A stretch of 64,000 nt of DNA from Clostridiales bacterium (GCA_029008095.1 JAQXJB010000026.1:25880-89879), one strand, 5' to 3'. Counted from the stretch's first letter, positions 10,770-21,569 are shown. Translations and numbers: made by a program. The notes: a model not told the origin generated them from the letters alone.

Positions 10770-11393
10770 ATGGCATACAAGGTTATTACGATTAGCAGAG
10801 AGTTCGGCACCGGTGCAAGAACCATCGGTCAGAAGCTGGCGGAAGAGCTTGGGTTCGCCTATTATGACAGAGCCATCATTCAGATGGCAGCCGAAAAAAG
10901 CGGACTGAGTCCCGACTTTATTGCGAAGAATGAGGAGAAGGCAAATAACAATTTCCTTTTCAATATTGCCACATCCGCCTACATATCATCCGGCATAAAC
11001 CTGCAGTATACCGTTCCGGTAAATGACAGAGCGTTCATAGCTCAGTCTGACGTTATCCGCGAGGTTGCAGCTCAGGGCAACTGCGTTATTATCGGCAGAT
11101 GCGCAAACTATGTTCTCAACGACCATCCCAACGTCATGAAGGTATTTGTTCGCGCTGAGAAGCCCGACCGTATCGCCCGCTGTATCAATGAGTATGGCTA
11201 TGACCCCAAGACTGTCGAAGCGGAGCTCGCAAAGATCGATAAAGGCCGCGCCAGCTACTATAAGTATTATACCGGCGCATCCTGGAAGGATATGGATAAC
11301 TATGATATCTGCATAAACACCTCCAAGACCGACATCGACCTTGCGGTAAAAGCTCTCGCTGACTTCGCAAAAATCACCTTTGGCCACAAATAA
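10770..11393 (+). CDS. Cytidylate kinase-like family protein
   Basis: VITISREFGTGARTIGQKLAEELGFAYYDRAII, VIIGRCANYVL typical of the cytidylate kinase-like family. Confidence 0.88.
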   Translation: MAYKVITISREFGTGARTIGQKLAEELGFAYYDRAIIQMAAEKSGLSPDFIAKNEEKANNNFLFNIATSAYISSGINLQYTVPVNDRAFIAQSDVIREVAAQGNCVIIGRCANYVLNDHPNVMKVFVRAEKPDRIARCINEYGYDPKTVEAELAKIDKGRASYYKYYTGASWKDMDNYDICINTSKTDIDLAVKALADFAKITFGHK

Positions 11394-11407
11394 GATATCA
11401 AATAATT

Positions 11408-11446
11408 GAAAACAGCCCGAGGCCTAATGGCTTCGGGCTGTTTAAG
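11408..11446 (+). terminator. Intrinsic terminator-like hairpin
   Basis: AAACAGCCCGAGGCC-TAAT-GGCTTCGGGCTGTTT. Confidence 0.75.
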
Positions 11447-11459
11447 TACAGGAGCAAAT

Positions 11460-12812
11460 GTGAAAGAAAAAATACTCAAGCACATAAACCGATCTGTGGG
11501 CGTGCCGGAGTTTATATCCGGACTGTTTGTGATCCTTATGCTGACGGTACAGCTCTTTGCTGTCGGCCCACAGGGCTATGCAAATATCACCATTGTAAAA
11601 TATATCTCATTTCTCGCCGTCAGCGGAGCTTTTGCCGCCTCTATGCTCGCTTGGGGAACAGGAAAAAGGCCGCGTCACGGCAAACGTCTGAGCTGTCGCA
11701 AAATAAGCGTTACAGAACTGTGTGTGCTCATATATTTTGCATTTACTGTAATTTCAGCGCTGGTATCGGAGTTTTTTCCGGATACCCTAATCGGAGCGAA
11801 CCGCCGCGAGGGAGCGTTGACAATAGGTATTTACTGCTTTATCTTCCTGCTGCTGTCCCGGAATTTGCCGGCGGGGAAGTGGATAGTGTACCTTACCGCG
11901 GCGGTCATGACCGTATACTCTCTGCTGTGTATACTGCAGCTATTGAAAATAAATGCCCTCGGGCTTTTTCCTGATGGAATGACCTACTATGACGCGGGAG
12001 AAAAATACTCCGGAGAATTTCTGGGCACGCTGGGCAATGCGGGGCTTACCGCGTCACTGCTTTGCCTGACATCATCGATGCTCCTGATATATATTTCCCG
12101 GGCAAAGGAAAGGGCACGATATTTGCTTGCCGCGCCTGTGCTGCTCTGTATGGCGGTCCTCATGCTGTCCCGAATAGCTGCGGGAATTCTTGGCTTTTTT
12201 GCGGGAATATTTATCTCTCTTCCTTTTGTCTTTGGATTTGGGAAAAAAACAAGAAATTTTTTGATAATTGCCGAATTGCTGATGATATGTTTCCTTCTGG
12301 CTGCTGTTTATCGTATTGATTTTGAAAGCGGTATACTCTATGAGCTGCATAGCATCCTCCACGGAAACTTCGACGATTCATTTGGCACGAGCAGAATTTT
12401 TATCTGGCGCAATACGCTGCCCCTTATTCCGAGCCGCCCGCTGCTTGGAGGCGGTCCGGACACGTTGGCGCAGCGCATCGGCGTTATTTTTGAAACGGCG
12501 AGAGAGGACGGTACGGTTAAGAAGGCCACCATAGACGCGGCTCATAACGAATATCTCAATATTGCCGTATGCCAGGGCATCCCGGCTCTTATTGCATATC
12601 TGGCAGCGGTAATATCAACGCTTGTGCGTTTTGTTAAAAGTCATACCGATGACCCGATTGCGGCGGCATTTGCCGTGGGAATAGTCTGCTATTGTGTGCA
12701 GGCGTTTTTCGGCATAAGTATGTTCATTTCCACGCCGTACTTTTGGATATTCTGGGCTCTTCTGAAGAGCAGACTGAGGTATCTGAAGGAAAAGAAATTA
12801 GCTTTAAAATGA
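11460..12812 (+). CDS. O-antigen ligase/polymerase-like polytopic membrane protein
   Basis: Many TM segments; motif GTSRIFIWRNTLPLIPSRPLLGGGPDTLA and AHNEYLNIAVCQGIPALIAYL characteristic of Wzy/WaaL family. GTG start at 11460 preceded by GGAG. Confidence 0.82.
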   Translation: MKEKILKHINRSVGVPEFISGLFVILMLTVQLFAVGPQGYANITIVKYISFLAVSGAFAASMLAWGTGKRPRHGKRLSCRKISVTELCVLIYFAFTVISALVSEFFPDTLIGANRREGALTIGIYCFIFLLLSRNLPAGKWIVYLTAAVMTVYSLLCILQLLKINALGLFPDGMTYYDAGEKYSGEFLGTLGNAGLTASLLCLTSSMLLIYISRAKERARYLLAAPVLLCMAVLMLSRIAAGILGFFAGIFISLPFVFGFGKKTRNFLIIAELLMICFLLAAVYRIDFESGILYELHSILHGNFDDSFGTSRIFIWRNTLPLIPSRPLLGGGPDTLAQRIGVIFETAREDGTVKKATIDAAHNEYLNIAVCQGIPALIAYLAAVISTLVRFVKSHTDDPIAAAFAVGIVCYCVQAFFGISMFISTPYFWIFWALLKSRLRYLKEKKLALK

Positions 12813-12863
12813 ACGGTAAAACGACGGTATCACGGATACCGTCGTTTTGCTGTAAACATATGC

Positions 12864-13904
12864 TTATCTCGTTTCCGGCAGTGTTACCTTGAAGGTGCTG
12901 CCTTCACCTTCGGCGCTGGTTACGGAGATGCGTCCGCCGCACAGGTCGAGTATCTTTTTTACAAGGGACAAGCCTATACCGTTGCCCTCTGAACGGTGCG
13001 ATGTATCTCCTTGATAGAATTTCTCAAAAATATGCTTCAGGGTCTCACCGCTCATGCCGATCCCTTCGTCGCGGACGGTGGCTACAATGACGCCGCTGTC
13101 TTTGAACAGGCGTACAGTGATGCGGCCACCGACAGGACTGAACTTTATAGCATTCCCGATGATATTTAACCAAACCTGCATCAGCAGGCTCTCACTGTTG
13201 GTGATGTATATGTCATCCAGCTCAATGTCCATATCTATCTCTTTGGCGCTCCATTTTGGAGCCAGCATTACAAGACTCTGACGTATCTGCTCATCAAGCT
13301 GATAGTGGGTTACCTCGGCTGGAATAGTTTGATTTTCAACCTTGGAGAGCATCAGAATATTGCCGGCGAGCTCCGAAAGCCTGCTTGTGTTGAAAAGTAT
13401 CTTTTCCACGTATTCCTGTTCTTCATCTTCAGTCAGGCTTCTATCCTGAAGCAGGGTTGCATAGCCCTCAATGGCATTGAGCGGAGTTTTGAACTCATGT
13501 GAAACATTGGCGATAAAATCGCTGCGCAGAGTTTCGATGGTACCCAGTTCCTCCACCATGTGATTGAAATTTACGTAGGTCTGCTGCACTTCTTCGATAT
13601 AGCTGTCTGTATCCAGACGAATTTTGAAGTCTCCTTTTGCCACCTGGTTTGATGCTCTGCTTATTTTAAGGATAGGGGAGAGCAGCCATTTACCCGCCAA
13701 TGCCGTAAGCACGGTACTGATGACGATACTGACAGTATATATCCATAGAATGAACGTAAAGGGAGATGCAAATATTGACCTTAGCATACCGGCACGATAC
13801 AGAGAGAGACCTATAGCGGCAGTGAAGATCATGGAGATGCTGAGCATAATGAAGATGATAAAGGAGGCATACAGCCTGAGACTTCTGCTTACTTTAGACT
13901 TCAA
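12864..13904 (-). CDS. Sensor histidine kinase
   Basis: Two TM segments, HAMP, FIANVSHEFKTPLNAIEGYATLL (HisKA), HATPase N/G boxes (GIGLSLVKKILDLCGG). Confidence 0.93.
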   Translation of the reverse strand: MKSKVSRSLRLYASFIIFIMLSISMIFTAAIGLSLYRAGMLRSIFASPFTFILWIYTVSIVISTVLTALAGKWLLSPILKISRASNQVAKGDFKIRLDTDSYIEEVQQTYVNFNHMVEELGTIETLRSDFIANVSHEFKTPLNAIEGYATLLQDRSLTEDEEQEYVEKILFNTSRLSELAGNILMLSKVENQTIPAEVTHYQLDEQIRQSLVMLAPKWSAKEIDMDIELDDIYITNSESLLMQVWLNIIGNAIKFSPVGGRITVRLFKDSGVIVATVRDEGIGMSGETLKHIFEKFYQGDTSHRSEGNGIGLSLVKKILDLCGGRISVTSAEGEGSTFKVTLPETR

Positions 13905-14574
13905 CCTTCTTCACCGCCTTGTAACCGATGCCGCGTACCGTTACTATCTCGAAGTCATCGCTGTCCCTGAATCTGTCTCTGAGTCTGTTGATATGTACAT
14001 CCACTGTGCGGGACTCCGTTTCGGTGTCCAATCCCCATATGTCATCCATGAGCTGCTGACGGGTGTATATGTGGTTGGGGTAGGATAGAAGCTTGTATAA
14101 GAGCATAAATTCCTTTTGAGGCAGAACGTAGGACTTTCCGCCCTTGATCACAGAAAGAGAGTCGTATTCAAGAACCGTGCCGCCTACAGTCAGCTTTTTC
14201 TCACTTATCATCTTAGATCTGCGAAGGAGGGCGCCTACTCGCAGCACCATCTCATTAACGTTTACAGGCTTTACCATATAATCGTCAGTGCCCGCGCCAA
14301 ATCCTGCCTGCATATCCTGAAAGCGGTCTTTAGCGGTTATCATCAGCACCGGGATGTCGAGCTTGGCGTCGCGCAGTTCGCGCACGAACTCATAGCCGTC
14401 CATGTTCGGCATCATAACGTCGGAAATGATCAGGTCAATATATTCGGTCTCAAGCTTGTTCATAGCGTCTACGCCATCGCAGGCGTTTATCACGGCATAG
14501 CCGTTTTTCTCCAAAACTCGTCTGAAAAGTTGACCCAGCTCTACGTCATCTTCAACTATAAGAATTTTAAACAT
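13894..14574 (-). CDS. OmpR/PhoB-family response regulator
   Basis: Receiver domain ILIVEDDVELGQLF...DLIISDVMMPNMDGYEF, C-terminal winged helix TVDVHINRLRDRF...TVRGIGYKAVKK. Confidence 0.95.
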   Translation of the reverse strand: MFKILIVEDDVELGQLFRRVLEKNGYAVINACDGVDAMNKLETEYIDLIISDVMMPNMDGYEFVRELRDAKLDIPVLMITAKDRFQDMQAGFGAGTDDYMVKPVNVNEMVLRVGALLRRSKMISEKKLTVGGTVLEYDSLSVIKGGKSYVLPQKEFMLLYKLLSYPNHIYTRQQLMDDIWGLDTETESRTVDVHINRLRDRFRDSDDFEIVTVRGIGYKAVKKVEV

Positions 14575-14630
14575 GATAATCACCCTATATCAATATACAT
14601 TATTCGGCCGTTGAATTCAATAATTCTACA

Positions 14631-14666
14631 TTATTAATGCTGATTTTAGAGTATCAGCATTAATAA
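14631..14666. promoter_or_regulatory. Perfect 13-bp inverted repeat in divergent intergenic region (putative operator or hairpin)
   Basis: TTATTAATGCTGA (14631-14643) / TCAGCATTAATAA (14654-14666), 10-nt spacer. Confidence 0.6.
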
Positions 14667-14784
14667 AACATCAACAGCCGGAACTGGAAATATAAAATGT
14701 CAACGGAAAATTCATTTTTTGTTGATGTTGGGTTGATAATGAACGATTATGATTTTGATAAATCAAAGCTCAGGGGGGAAATAT

Positions 14785-17751
14785 ATGCTCTTTTTGGATA
14801 ATATCGTTAAAAATTATTCTATGGGCGATATGGAAGTGCAGGCGCTGAAAGGCGTGAGCCTGAAATTCCGGGAAAATGAATTTGTATCCATTCTCGGACA
14901 GTCCGGCTGCGGCAAGACAACACTTCTGAATATCATCGGCGGTCTTGACCAGTATACCTCCGGTGACCTTGTAATAAACGGTAAGTCTACAAAAGATTTC
15001 AAGGACTCCGATTGGGATACATACCGGAACCATTCCATCGGTTTCGTATTCCAAAGCTATAACCTTATCCCCCATCAAACGGTACTTTCAAACGTCGAAC
15101 TTGCTCTCACCCTTTCCGGCGTAAGCAAGGCAGAACGCCGCAAGCGCGCTATTGATGCTCTTGAAAAGGTCGGCCTTGGAGATCAGCTAAAAAAGAAGCC
15201 CAACCAGATGTCCGGCGGACAGATGCAGCGCGTCGCCATTGCCCGAGCTCTGGTAAATAACCCGGATATACTCCTTGCGGATGAACCCACCGGTGCTCTT
15301 GATACTGAGACCAGTGTTCAGGTAATGGAGATACTCAAAGAGGTAGCAAAAGATCGCCTTGTAATCATGGTCACGCATAACCCTGACCTTGCTGCGCAGT
15401 ATTCCAGCCGCATTATCCGACTGCTGGACGGCGAGATAATCGGCGATACCAATCCCTATAACGGCGAGGAGCTTGTACCGCAGAAAGCGGAACTTAAGAA
15501 GCAGAAGAAACCGGCCATGTCCTTTTTCACGGCAGTGTCCCTTTCGCTGAACAACCTGATGACCAAGAAGGGAAGGACCTTCCTCACCGCCTTTGCCGGC
15601 AGCATAGGCATAATCGGTATAGCACTCATTCTGTCTGTATCCACCGGCGTGAATAACTATATAGACCGTGTACAGGAGGACACCCTTTCCTCTTATCCAA
15701 TCACCCTCGAGGCAGAACGCCTGAATATGGACAGTCTTATGAGCTCGCTGATGGGAGTTTCCGCCAGTTCGGGAGAGAATGCCCATGAGCTTGATAAGGT
15801 TTATGTCAATTCCATAATGTATGACATGATGAACACCATGTATTCCGCTGACGTAGAGGTCAACAATCTCAGTGCTTTCAAGGCTTTTCTGGATGCGGAG
15901 ATGGAGGGCGAGAACCCATCAACCGCGCTCAGGGAAAACGTAAGCGCAATAGAGTACAGCTATGACCTCGACTTAAACATTTATACTCAGGATGTTGACG
16001 GGCATATTATAAAGTCTGATTTCATGGCGTTGTGGGAACAGATGTATACCTCCGCGACCGGCGCAGCCGTTGAAGGCAGTGACGTGGGAAGCATGATGAC
16101 AAGTATGTCTCAGATGACCGGCATGACAGGCGGTATCATGATTTGGGACGAAATGCTTCCCGGAGAGAACGGAGAGATAATAAATCCTATTCTCGAAGAG
16201 CAGTATGACGTTATTGCCGGTACATGGCCTCAGTCCTACAACGAGGTAGTGCTGATAGTCGACTCCAAAAATGAAGTCAGCGATGTTGTTCTTTATTCTC
16301 TTGGCCTGAAACGGGCTGAGGATATGTATAATGTGTTACTGTCCATGATGAAGGGCGAAACCGTCGATACATCGTCCCTTGAAAGCTGGACATATGATGA
16401 GATACTCGGCAAAACATTCAAACTCATTTACTCGTCCGACTGCTATCAGCCAAACGCCGATGGCACTTATACAAACGTTTTGGATACCGAGCTGGGCCTC
16501 AAGACCCTTTACAACAACGGCACAGAGCTGAAAATAGTTGGTATAATCCGGCCTGATGAGGATGCCATCGCCGGTATGATGGGCGGCGCCATAGGCTATA
16601 CATCCGCGCTTACAGACCATATCATCGCCGAAACTGCCAATAAAGCACTCGTCATTGAGCAGATGGAAAACCCCGAAACAGATGTTTTGACTGGGCTGCC
16701 TTTCGTTTCCGAGGATACACCTGAGCCCGGTGACGCAGAGAAGGCCGAGACTGTCAAAGCCTATCTGGAAACCGTAAGCAATGCAAAAAAAGCTGAAATA
16801 ATCACTGACTATATGTCCACACCTTCAGAGGAATACGTTGCCGGTATCGTAGAGAGTAATATGCAGGGACTTACCCGCGAATACATCGAGCAGATGGTTA
16901 CTCAGTCTTATCCGGAGTATGAGAACATGCTGCCGTCTATGGATGACGATACGCTCTTCGGATATGTCCGTCAGATGATGGCGGAGCAGATAACTCAGCA
17001 GTATTCCGAACAGATACAGGCTCAGCTTGGTTCTTATACCACCGACCAGCTTGCCGCCATGTTCTCCGCCCAGCCCTTTACTGAAGCCGAGTATGTGGTC
17101 CTCTATGATGAGTATATGCCCCGAACCGTATCCGATTCTACATATGACGATAACATGAGGGCTCTCGGCTACGTCGATCCTGACAGCCCGTCAACTATCA
17201 ATATTTACGCGGCTACATTTGAGGCAAAGGATACAATTGCCGATATAATTGACGACTATAACAAGGGTGTTTCTGAAGCAGATAAGATAAACTATACCGA
17301 CTATGTGGCTCTGATGATGTCCTCCGTAAGCACAATTATCAATGCCATTTCCTATGTGCTTATCGCTTTTGTCGCCATTTCTCTGGTGGTTTCCTCTATT
17401 ATGATAGGCATCATTACTTATATCAGCGTTCTTGAGCGCACAAAGGAAATCGGTATACTGCGCTCCATCGGTGCTTCCAAGCGCGATATTTCCCGAGTGT
17501 TCAACGCCGAGACTCTTCTTGTCGGCTTGACGGCCGGAGTGATAGGTATAGTCGTCACCCTTATTTTGTGCATTCCTATTAATGCTATAATTCACCATTT
17601 AACAGGTATTATGATACTCAATGCCACGCTGCCTCCGGTCGCCGCAGTTATCCTCATAGCAATAAGCGTTGTGCTTACTGTGATTGCGGGCCTCATTCCT
17701 TCCAGGGTGGCGGCTAACAAGGATCCGGTCATAGCTCTCCGGACTGAATAA
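14785..17751 (+). CDS. Fused ABC transporter ATP-binding/FtsX-like permease protein (MacB-type)
   Basis: Walker [14 protein letters not shown], signature [15 protein letters not shown], Walker [16 protein letters not shown]-terminal FtsX-like permease [27 protein letters not shown]. Confidence 0.93.
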   Translation: MLFLDNIVKNYSMGDMEVQALKGVSLKFRENEFVSILGQSGCGKTTLLNIIGGLDQYTSGDLVINGKSTKDFKDSDWDTYRNHSIGFVFQSYNLIPHQTVLSNVELALTLSGVSKAERRKRAIDALEKVGLGDQLKKKPNQMSGGQMQRVAIARALVNNPDILLADEPTGALDTETSVQVMEILKEVAKDRLVIMVTHNPDLAAQYSSRIIRLLDGEIIGDTNPYNGEELVPQKAELKKQKKPAMSFFTAVSLSLNNLMTKKGRTFLTAFAGSIGIIGIALILSVSTGVNNYIDRVQEDTLSSYPITLEAERLNMDSLMSSLMGVSASSGENAHELDKVYVNSIMYDMMNTMYSADVEVNNLSAFKAFLDAEMEGENPSTALRENVSAIEYSYDLDLNIYTQDVDGHIIKSDFMALWEQMYTSATGAAVEGSDVGSMMTSMSQMTGMTGGIMIWDEMLPGENGEIINPILEEQYDVIAGTWPQSYNEVVLIVDSKNEVSDVVLYSLGLKRAEDMYNVLLSMMKGETVDTSSLESWTYDEILGKTFKLIYSSDCYQPNADGTYTNVLDTELGLKTLYNNGTELKIVGIIRPDEDAIAGMMGGAIGYTSALTDHIIAETANKALVIEQMENPETDVLTGLPFVSEDTPEPGDAEKAETVKAYLETVSNAKKAEIITDYMSTPSEEYVAGIVESNMQGLTREYIEQMVTQSYPEYENMLPSMDDDTLFGYVRQMMAEQITQQYSEQIQAQLGSYTTDQLAAMFSAQPFTEAEYVVLYDEYMPRTVSDSTYDDNMRALGYVDPDSPSTINIYAATFEAKDTIADIIDDYNKGVSEADKINYTDYVALMMSSVSTIINAISYVLIAFVAISLVVSSIMIGIITYISVLERTKEIGILRSIGASKRDISRVFNAETLLVGLTAGVIGIVVTLILCIPINAIIHHLTGIMILNATLPPVAAVILIAISVVLTVIAGLIPSRVAANKDPVIALRTE

Positions 17752-17862
17752 TGGTCAATCCCGCATTTTCGGCATTTTTCCCATCCAACAAATTATTCTC
17801 CGATTTTCTATTCCCTCCCCAAATCTTTTTTCCCACTCTTGATGCCGAAAATGTTGGTTGAT

Positions 17863-17912
17863 AGAAAAGCGCAACGGCGATACACAAGAAATGTACTGCC
17901 GTTGCGCTTTAT
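17863..17912. terminator. Intrinsic terminator (likely bidirectional)
   Basis: AAAGCGCAACGGC ... GCCGTTGCGCTTT inverted repeat. Confidence 0.75.
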
Positions 17913-18670
17913 TATGTTCTTGCAGCGTTTATCATTATAGAATGGGGGATGATCTTTGCCAGCACCCGGTAAAGCTTGAAAAAAGCCCGAGGCGTATATA
18001 CTGCTTGGCCCTTTTTTGCGGCCTTTATGCTGCCTGCCGCAACCTTATCCGGCTCACAGTAGGGGAGAACGTCGAAGGTTTTGGACTTGCCCTTGATGTT
18101 GCCCTTATAGATAAAAGCAGTGTCCATCGGTCCGGGACATACCGCGGTAACGCTTATCTTTCGGCTTTTGAGTTCGTCCCAAAGTCCGCGGCTGAAAAAG
18201 CTTACATAGGCCTTCGTGGAGCTGTAAACGGTCATTCTTGAATTTGGGCAGAACGAGGCTATGGAGGATATATTGATAATATGCCCACCTGCGGGAACAT
18301 AAGGAACGCAGATATGGGTCACGGCGGTGAGCGCACGGACATTCAGTTCCACCATGTTCAGTTGCGCGTCCAGCGGGCCGTCGCCTATATTGTTCAGATA
18401 TCCGCAGCCCGCGTTGTTTATAAGCAGAAATACTTCGGGCTTTTCGGCCTCAAGCTCCGCCGCTAAAGCTGAGAAGCTGGCGGTATCGCAGAGGTCAAGA
18501 GCGAGTATTTTAAAGCTTTTGCCGGGATGTTTGGCACATATTTCTTCCAGCTTGTCCCGGCTTCGGGCAATAAGCCAATATTCCTCTATCTCCGGAAATC
18601 CGTCGATGGACTTTTCCAGAAGCTTTTCTCCGAGTCCTGCTGAAGCGCCGGTTATTACAGCGATTTTCAT
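17912..18670 (-). CDS. Short-chain dehydrogenase/reductase
   Basis: MKIAVITGASAGLGEKLLEK (TGxxxGxG), NNAG, SSIASFCP...YSSTKAYVSFFSRGL (YxxxK). Confidence 0.92.
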   Translation of the reverse strand: MKIAVITGASAGLGEKLLEKSIDGFPEIEEYWLIARSRDKLEEICAKHPGKSFKILALDLCDTASFSALAAELEAEKPEVFLLINNAGCGYLNNIGDGPLDAQLNMVELNVRALTAVTHICVPYVPAGGHIINISSIASFCPNSRMTVYSSTKAYVSFFSRGLWDELKSRKISVTAVCPGPMDTAFIYKGNIKGKSKTFDVLPYCEPDKVAAGSIKAAKKGQAVYTPRAFFKLYRVLAKIIPHSIMINAART

Positions 18671-18775
18671 ATGTTTCAACTCCTAAAAACAGCTTGTAAC
18701 TTTGTGCTATTGATGATAGAATATCACATAAAGCTAAAAAAGAACAGCTTAAATATGCAGGAGGATAGATGAATT

Positions 18776-19864
18776 ATGAACCGTATTCCTTATTCTGACA
18801 CCGAACTTCAGGTCACCGGTGAATATCTCAAGGCTAATGAGCCCGTTATGCCCGTAAAGCCCCTCAAGTACAATTATCCCGTCACTCCAAAGGAGAACCT
18901 TCTTGCCGCTTGGAAGCGCGAGGGTGCGCTCTGGTTTCCCAGCGTAGGCGGCGATATGATGTCCCTTGAGCCCAGAATCAATGTTGACCACGTTGCCCGT
19001 GCGGAGGTTCGCGACCTCGGCCCCGTTCACAGCGACGAAGAAAAGGGCGGCCCCGACCTCTTTGGCGTGCAGTGGGTTTATGTTCCCGTTGTCGGCGGCT
19101 CTATGGTTCAGCCCGGCGCTCCCATCCTGGATGACGTGAATGATTGGCCCGAGATAATCAAGTTCCCCGACATCGACGCAATGGATTGGGAAGACTGCGC
19201 CAGAGTCAACGCTCCCTTTAACGGCGACGGACGCTCTCTTTCCGTCACCTTCCAGAACGGTATGTTCGAGCGCCTTATTTCCTTCATGGACTTTGAGAAC
19301 GCCATCATGGCTCTTATCGACGAGGATCAGCAGGAGGCTGTTCACGCTCTGTTCGACAAGCTGGCTGACATGTATATTCACATGATCTCCAAGTATCTTG
19401 AGTGCTTCGAGCTTGACGGCGTTATCTTCCACGATGACTGGGGTTCTCAGCGCGCTCCCTTCTTCTCCCTGGATACCTGCATGGAGATGATCGTTCCCCA
19501 TATCAAGAAGATCGTTGACTTCTGCCACTCCAAGGGCCTCTGGTTCCAGCAGCATTCCTGCGGCAAGAACGAGATGCTCGTTCCCGCAATGATAGCCCAG
19601 GGCGTTGATATGTGGTGTCCCCAGGCTATGAACGATGTAAAGATGCTCAACGAGAAGTACGGCGACAAGATAATTCTTGGCGTAACTCCTCCCGCTGTCG
19701 CTCCTGATGCTTCCGATACTGAGATCGAGGCTGCGGCAAAGGCTTTCGTAGCCGAGTATGCTCCTACCTTCCAGGGGAAGCCCATCATCACATTCGACTT
19801 CATGTGCTCTCCAAAGTACAGAAACGAGATATACAAGCAGAGCCGTATCGCTCTGGACAAGTAA
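18776..19864 (+). CDS. Uroporphyrinogen decarboxylase-fold (MtaA/CmuA-like) methyltransferase
   Basis: URO-D-type protein with C-terminal HSCG...GVDMWCPQAMNDV Zn-ligand-like segment; no other heme biosynthesis genes adjacent. Confidence 0.78.
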   Translation: MNRIPYSDTELQVTGEYLKANEPVMPVKPLKYNYPVTPKENLLAAWKREGALWFPSVGGDMMSLEPRINVDHVARAEVRDLGPVHSDEEKGGPDLFGVQWVYVPVVGGSMVQPGAPILDDVNDWPEIIKFPDIDAMDWEDCARVNAPFNGDGRSLSVTFQNGMFERLISFMDFENAIMALIDEDQQEAVHALFDKLADMYIHMISKYLECFELDGVIFHDDWGSQRAPFFSLDTCMEMIVPHIKKIVDFCHSKGLWFQQHSCGKNEMLVPAMIAQGVDMWCPQAMNDVKMLNEKYGDKIILGVTPPAVAPDASDTEIEAAAKAFVAEYAPTFQGKPIITFDFMCSPKYRNEIYKQSRIALDK

Positions 19865-19873
19865 GTTTATACA

Positions 19874-19912
19874 TAACTGCCGCACCCAAACGGATGCGGC
19901 AGTTTTATCTTT
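19874..19912 (+). terminator. Intrinsic terminator
   Basis: AACTGCCGCA-CCCAAACGGA-TGCGGCAGTTTTATC. Confidence 0.8.
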
Positions 19913-19950
19913 GCATATCGCGATGAGCAAAACGGCTCGCAACCCATAAA

Positions 19951-19985
19951 AACCAGCCTGAGGCGCTCGGCCTCAGGCTGATTCG
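19951..19985 (-). terminator. Intrinsic terminator-like hairpin
   Basis: CCAGCCTGAGGC-GCTC-GGCCTCAGGCTG next to the minus-strand gene end. Confidence 0.7.
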
Positions 19986-20240
19986 TTACTTATTATCATA
20001 TTTTCCGGTCTTTTCGCTGTTCCCTCTGTTTTCCGCGTTTGCGTTTTTTTCAGCTTCGGCCTTGGCATTTTCCTTTAACATCTTCCTCATATGATACATT
20101 GTCAGTATAATATTGCCGACCATACCCAGCAGGCAAAGACCGGCGGCTACATACGATACCGTTCCGACGCCGGGGGAGAATACAAAAACGATCATACCTA
20201 AAATCAGCACGCACATAAAAACGATTTGAACCTTAGTCAT
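19986..20240 (-). CDS. Small membrane protein (two TM helices)
   Basis: 84-aa ORF with two hydrophobic segments and a charged, Ala/Asn/Lys-rich C-terminus; SD sequence upstream. Confidence 0.65.
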   Translation of the reverse strand: MTKVQIVFMCVLILGMIVFVFSPGVGTVSYVAAGLCLLGMVGNIILTMYHMRKMLKENAKAEAEKNANAENRGNSEKTGKYDNK

Positions 20241-20328
20241 AGCCGTCCGCTCCTTTTAAATATGTGTTTTATTCTATTCTAAAATAATAATGCGTACCTG
20301 TCAATGCAAGTTTACGTCGCAATAGGGA

Positions 20329-20357
20329 TTGAAAAAAATAACTGTTAATGCTAAAAT
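20329..20357 (+). promoter_or_regulatory. Putative sigma-A promoter (TTGAAA-17-TAAAAT)
   Basis: TTGAAA 20329-20334, 17-nt spacer, TAAAAT 20352-20357. Confidence 0.55.
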
Positions 20358-20417
20358 GAGAGCAACGCCGCTGACAGAATTAAGTGGTTTTGTTTCAGAA
20401 ACATCCGGAGGCAAAGC

Positions 20418-21569
20418 ATGACCGAAAAGCTTTATTATCTTGATAGCCATATGAATAACTTTACCGCTGTGGTAACGTCCTGCGAGCATGACGGCAAGCG
20501 CTGGTGCGTTACTCTTGACCGTACCGCGTTTTTCCCGGAGGGCGGCGGACAGGCCGCTGATACGGGGCTTATCGGTGATGTGAAAGTGCTCGACGTTCAT
20601 GAAAAGGACGGCAGAATACTGCACTATACCGAGAATGCAATCGAGCCGGGCAGGGAATATGCTTGCTCCATAGATTGGGAGCAGCGCTTTCGCCGCATGC
20701 AGAACCATTCGGGAGAGCATATAGTTTCCGGAATAGTACACAGCCGGTTTGGCTACGATAATGTGGGCTTCCACATGGGAGAGGACTACGTTACTCTGGA
20801 TTTCAACGGCGAGCTTACCGCCGGAGAGATAGCCGAGGTGGAACTGGCCGCAAACAGGGCCGTATGGGAAAACGTAAGAATTACCGCGGAATTCCCGAGC
20901 GACCGGGAGCTTGAGACGATGGAATACCGCAGCAAGCTAAATTTGACCGAGAATGTGCGTATCGTTACCGTTGAAGGCTATGATAAATGTGCCTGCTGCG
21001 CGCCTCATGTCAAGCGGACAGGAGAGATAGGCATTATAAAGCTTGTTGACTTCATGAAGCATCGCGGGGGAGTGCGCATAACGATGCTATGCGGCAGCGA
21101 CGCATTTGCTGATTACAGCGAAAAGCAGCGTTCTGCGGCGGAGATTTCCTCTCTGCTTTCCTCAAAACGCAATGAGATATATCCGGCTGTCAAGCGTGTT
21201 TATGACGAGCTGCAGAATGAAAAATACCAAAGCTCTGAGTTGAAAAAGTCGGTGCTTGTTGCCCGGGCGGAGAAGCTGGAGAATACGGAAGGGAATTACT
21301 GCTTTTTCTATTCCTCCGCATTTGACGTCAACAGCCTGCGCAGCCTTGTGAACGAAGCTGTTAAGCGATGCGGTGGTATTGCGGCAGCCTTCTCCGGCAG
21401 CGACGAGGGAGGATATAATTACGTCATGGGCAGCTCGCACATAGACCTGCGCGCCAAGTCAAAGGAGATAAACGCCGGGATTTCCGGCAGGGGAGGCGGC
21501 AGCCCGGAAATGATACAGGGCAGCGCCCGGGCGTCAAGAGCTGAAATAGAGAAATTTTTTAAAGTCTGA
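20418..21569 (+). CDS. Alanyl-tRNA editing protein (AlaX-like, with DHHA1 region)
   Basis: TAFFPEGGGQAADTG, QNHSGEHIVSGIVHSRFG, CACCAPHVKRTGEIGIIKL and GRGGGSPEMIQG motifs. Confidence 0.9.
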   Translation: MTEKLYYLDSHMNNFTAVVTSCEHDGKRWCVTLDRTAFFPEGGGQAADTGLIGDVKVLDVHEKDGRILHYTENAIEPGREYACSIDWEQRFRRMQNHSGEHIVSGIVHSRFGYDNVGFHMGEDYVTLDFNGELTAGEIAEVELAANRAVWENVRITAEFPSDRELETMEYRSKLNLTENVRIVTVEGYDKCACCAPHVKRTGEIGIIKLVDFMKHRGGVRITMLCGSDAFADYSEKQRSAAEISSLLSSKRNEIYPAVKRVYDELQNEKYQSSELKKSVLVARAEKLENTEGNYCFFYSSAFDVNSLRSLVNEAVKRCGGIAAAFSGSDEGGYNYVMGSSHIDLRAKSKEINAGISGRGGGSPEMIQGSARASRAEIEKFFKV

